From Pseudomonas azerbaijanoccidentalis (GTDB lineage: Bacteria; Pseudomonadota; Gammaproteobacteria; Pseudomonadales; Pseudomonadaceae): a DNA stretch of 64,000 nt. The stretch is from positions 992,001 through 1,056,000 of the forward strand of contig NZ_JAHSTU010000001.1 in NCBI RefSeq assembly GCF_019145495.1, written 5' to 3'. This document shows positions 61,659-64,000 of the stretch, in pieces (the stretch's first letter is position 1; the number at the start of each line of letters is the position of its first letter). A program made the position numbers and the translations under genes. The notes below the pieces were generated by a model, which worked only from the letters and a program-made list of their open reading frames with translations, did not search any database and was not told the DNA's origin.

Positions 61659-62441
61659 ATGCCGCCCACTAACGTTAGACGAATGTCCCGAACCCTGGTG
61701 TTACTCGTCGTCATCCTCGCTGCGGTCTACCTGACGCTCTGCGCGGCGCTGTTCGTTTTTCAGCGTGCGCTGATTTATTACCCACAACCCGCGGGCTCAA
61801 GCGAAGCGTTGCTCACATTAACGGTCGATGATGCCCAGGTGATGGTTTCCGTTCGTGCGCATAACGGTCCCAAGGCGCTGATTTATTTTGGGGGCAATGC
61901 CGAGGACGTCTCACGCAGCCTGCCGGATTTCGCCAAGGCCTTCCCCGACCATGCGCTGTTCTTCATGCATTACCGAGGCTATGGCGGCAGCAGCGGTTCA
62001 CCGTCCGAGGAAGCGATTGCCCGCGATGCCATGGCGTTGTTCGACAAGGTCTACGCTGAGCATCCGCAGATCGTCGTGGTCGGCCGCAGCCTGGGTTCGG
62101 GGGTCGCGGTGCGCCTGGCCAGTGCGCGTCCGGCCAGCAGGCTGTTATTGATCACGCCTTACAACAGCCTCGAAGAACTCGCCGCCCGGCAGTTCCGCTG
62201 GTTTCCGGTGCAGTGGTTGTTGCAGGACAAGTTCGAATCCTGGCGCTACGCCTCGCACATCACGGTGCCGACACGGCTGATCGCTGCCGAACACGACGAA
62301 GTTATTCCGGGTGCCAGCACGCAGCGGCTCTACCGCCATTTCGCCCAAGGCGTGGCATCGATGCAGGTCATCAAGAGCACGGGGCACAATTCGATCAGCG
62401 ACAGCCCTGAATACTTCAAGGCGTTGGGAGATGGGTTGTAG
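61659..62441 (+). CDS. Membrane-anchored alpha/beta hydrolase
   Basis: A 260-residue protein with one N-terminal membrane anchor (about residues 11-33, 'TLVLLVVILAAVYLTLCAALFVF') and an alpha/beta hydrolase domain of the BEM46/YfhR type. The nucleophile Ser is in 'VVGRSLGSGVAVRL', Asp in 'AAEHDEVIP' and His in 'STGHNSIS'. CGGAG lies 7 bases before ATG 61659; ATG 61683 is a possible later start. It begins 53 bases from the divergent MFS gene. Confidence 0.87.
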   Translation: MPPTNVRRMSRTLVLLVVILAAVYLTLCAALFVFQRALIYYPQPAGSSEALLTLTVDDAQVMVSVRAHNGPKALIYFGGNAEDVSRSLPDFAKAFPDHALFFMHYRGYGGSSGSPSEEAIARDAMALFDKVYAEHPQIVVVGRSLGSGVAVRLASARPASRLLLITPYNSLEELAARQFRWFPVQWLLQDKFESWRYASHITVPTRLIAAEHDEVIPGASTQRLYRHFAQGVASMQVIKSTGHNSISDSPEYFKALGDGL

Positions 62442-62445
62442 CGAC

Positions 62446-62483
62446 AAAAAAAGTCCGGGCAAGCGCGACCACGCTTCCCGGAC
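62446..62483 (-). terminator. Rho-independent terminator of the glucarate dehydratase gene
   Basis: Minus-strand reading: a GTCCGGG..AAGCG stem with a complementary arm (62453-62483), followed by seven T (62452-62446). It lies 18 bases after the gudD stop. Confidence 0.85.
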
Positions 62484-62500
62484 CAAAGGACTACACGCAA

Positions 62501-63775
62501 TCAGAATCTCGGTTTAACCGCTTTCCACTCCGGCTTGTAACGCTGCATCTGCTTCACGTCATCGCGCTGGCGAATGCCGCACGTCAGGTATTGGTCATGC
62601 AGTTTGCCCAATTGATCGTGATCCAGTTCCAGGCCCAGGCCCGGTGCCCGGGTGATCTTCACGCAGCCATCGACGATCGGCAGCTTGCCGCCCTTGATCA
62701 CCTCTTCGTCCGGTTCCTGCCATGGGTAGTGGGTGTCGCAGGCGTAATCGAGGTTTGGCACCGAGGCGGCGACATGGGCCATGGCCATCAGGCTGATGCC
62801 CAAGTGTGAGTTTGAATGCATCGACACGCCAAGGCCAAAGGTCTGGCACATTTTCGCCAGCGCCTGGGTGTCGCGCAGGCCGCCCCAGTAATGGTGGTCG
62901 GCGAGCACGATCTGCACGCTGTTCTGCGCCACGCTGCGGCGGAACTCGTCGAAGTCGGTGACCACCATGTTGGTCGCCAGCGGCAGCCCGGTGCGTTTGT
63001 GCAACTCGGCCATGCCTTCGAGGCCCGGCGTCGGGTCTTCGTAATACTGCAAGTCGTCACCCAGCAGTTCAGCCATGCGAATCGAGGTTTCCAGCGACCA
63101 GTTGCCGTTCGGATCGATGCGCAGCGGGTAGCCGGGGAAGGCTTTTTTCAGCGCCTTGATGCACGACACTTCATGCTCCGGCGGCAAGGTGCCGGCCTTG
63201 AGCTTGATGCTCTTGAAACCGTAGGCCTCGATCATTCGCCGTGCCTGGGCGACGATCTGCTCCTCGTTCAACGCCTCGCCCCAACTGTCCGGCTTGTAAG
63301 GTGAATCGACGTGCTGGGCGTACTTGAAGAACAGGTAAGCGCTGAACGGAATCTCGTCGCGTATCGCCCCGCCCAGTAAGTCCACCAACGGCACGTTCAA
63401 CGAGTGCGCCTGCAAATCGAGGAACGCCACTTCGAACGCCGAGTAAGCGTTGCTCACCGCTTTGCTCGCGTGGGAGCCGGGGGCCAGTTCCGCCCCGGCC
63501 AGGCTCGCCGGTTTGTTCGCCGCCACCGTCGCCTGAACGATAGCGCGCAGTTGATTGAGGTTGAACGGGTCGAGACCGATCAGCTGGCTTTGCAGTTGTT
63601 GCTGGATCGCCAGTGCCGGGGCGTCGCCATAACTCTCACCCAGGCCGATATAGCCATTGTCGCTTTCAACTTCGATGATCGAGCGCAGCGCGAAGGGTTC
63701 GTGAATGCCGCTGGCGTTGAGCAATGGCGGATCACGGAAGGCAATGGGGGTGACGGTGACGCGTTTGATTTTCAA
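62501..63775 (-). CDS. gudD: Glucarate dehydratase-like enolase-superfamily enzyme
   Basis: A 424-residue enolase-superfamily dehydratase. The KxK general base is in 'KSIKLKAG', metal ligands are in 'RIDPNGNW' and 'YYEDPTPGLEG', with 'LADHHYWGGL' and the 'MHSNSHLGIS' His of the His-Asp dyad. It dehydrates glucarate, or a related aldarate, to 5-keto-4-deoxyglucarate. The start is TTG, overlapping the upstream MFS stop by four bases, so it is coupled to the transporter. Confidence 0.9.
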   Translation of the reverse strand: MKIKRVTVTPIAFRDPPLLNASGIHEPFALRSIIEVESDNGYIGLGESYGDAPALAIQQQLQSQLIGLDPFNLNQLRAIVQATVAANKPASLAGAELAPGSHASKAVSNAYSAFEVAFLDLQAHSLNVPLVDLLGGAIRDEIPFSAYLFFKYAQHVDSPYKPDSWGEALNEEQIVAQARRMIEAYGFKSIKLKAGTLPPEHEVSCIKALKKAFPGYPLRIDPNGNWSLETSIRMAELLGDDLQYYEDPTPGLEGMAELHKRTGLPLATNMVVTDFDEFRRSVAQNSVQIVLADHHYWGGLRDTQALAKMCQTFGLGVSMHSNSHLGISLMAMAHVAASVPNLDYACDTHYPWQEPDEEVIKGGKLPIVDGCVKITRAPGLGLELDHDQLGKLHDQYLTCGIRQRDDVKQMQRYKPEWKAVKPRF

Positions 63776-64000
63776 GAGGCTGCTCCCGTTGGATCAGATT
63801 TGAGGGCTTGATGACTGACTGGCTTTTTTGCACGGGTGCCTTCTGGCAAGGCGCCGGCCAATGCACGAAGGCTGTCGCCACGAGGGGCGGTGCGGGCGAA
63901 GAAGATCACCACCGCGGCCACCAGCGATGTCGCGGCCAGACCGTACAGGCCACCTTCGATGGAGCCGGTGGTCTGCTCCAGGAAACCGAACGCGGTGGGC
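63772..64000 (-). CDS. C-terminal end of an MFS transporter (partial)
   Basis: The window ends inside this gene. About 75 C-terminal codons are visible: 'TAFGFLEQTTGSIEGGLYGLAATSLVAAVVIFFART' is the last helix pair, followed by a basic tail. Its 4-base overlap with the glucarate dehydratase start suggests a D-glucarate or galactarate transporter of the GudP type. The 5' part lies outside the window. Confidence 0.75.
   Translation of the reverse strand, partial: PTAFGFLEQTTGSIEGGLYGLAATSLVAAVVIFFARTAPRGDSLRALAGALPEGTRAKKPVSHQALKSDPTGAAS

Overview
The window reads as a chromosomal segment of a fluorescent-group Pseudomonas. The evidence is high GC, dense operons with ATGA/TGATG overlaps, several copies of typical Pseudomonas REP palindromes, and characteristic gene neighbours such as ppyR-nnrS, ada-alkA and glcDEFG beside a lactate/glycolate permease. 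There are no rRNA, tRNA, CRISPR, phage or insertion-sequence signals.

Layout. 1-12 kb: an NO-stress pair (ppyR-nnrS) behind a convincing sigma-54 promoter with three NorR-type enhancer sites; a VOC protein; AraC, MocR and transporter genes (two LysE, one EamA); arsC-arsH; the alkylation-repair pair ada-alkA; and a chromate transporter. 12-35 kb: a polyamine region with a first gamma-glutamylpolyamine synthetase and oxidase, a serine hydrolase, and an ornithine decarboxylase with an unusual two-hairpin leader. A cargo block interrupts it (UDG-like protein, poly-Gly secreted protein, CigR-like protein, secreted Cif-like hydrolase, zeta toxin-antitoxin). The region then continues with a puuR-like regulator, a second puuB, puuC, puuA, puuD and a PotFGHI-type ABC importer. 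Together these would import putrescine or spermidine, make putrescine from ornithine, and degrade it through gamma-glutamyl intermediates to GABA and glutamate.

35-43 kb: small conserved genes, then a tight four-gene operon on the minus strand (42547 to 37877). It encodes a receiver-like/zinc-ribbon/degenerate-GGDEF protein that keeps a c-di-GMP I-site motif, a processive GT2 glycosyltransferase, a secreted TIM-barrel-like protein and a membrane adaptor. This looks like an undescribed c-di-GMP-controlled exopolysaccharide synthase and is the strongest candidate for a novel system here. An AT-rich 0.5 kb region lies upstream of it.

43-50 kb: a LysR/MFS divergent pair, a periplasmic cupin, a TonB-dependent siderophore receptor with an STN domain, small membrane and Ohr proteins. 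50-57 kb: glycolate use (permease, glcDEF, glcG). 57-64 kb: a Tat-type dienelactone hydrolase, 1-Cys peroxiredoxin, VIT-like membrane protein, Tat-exported aldo/keto reductase, MFS proteins, an alpha/beta hydrolase and a glucarate dehydratase with the C-terminus of its transporter at the window edge.

All calls come from reading the sequence. No database or structure search was run, so family names rest on recognised motifs and gene context.
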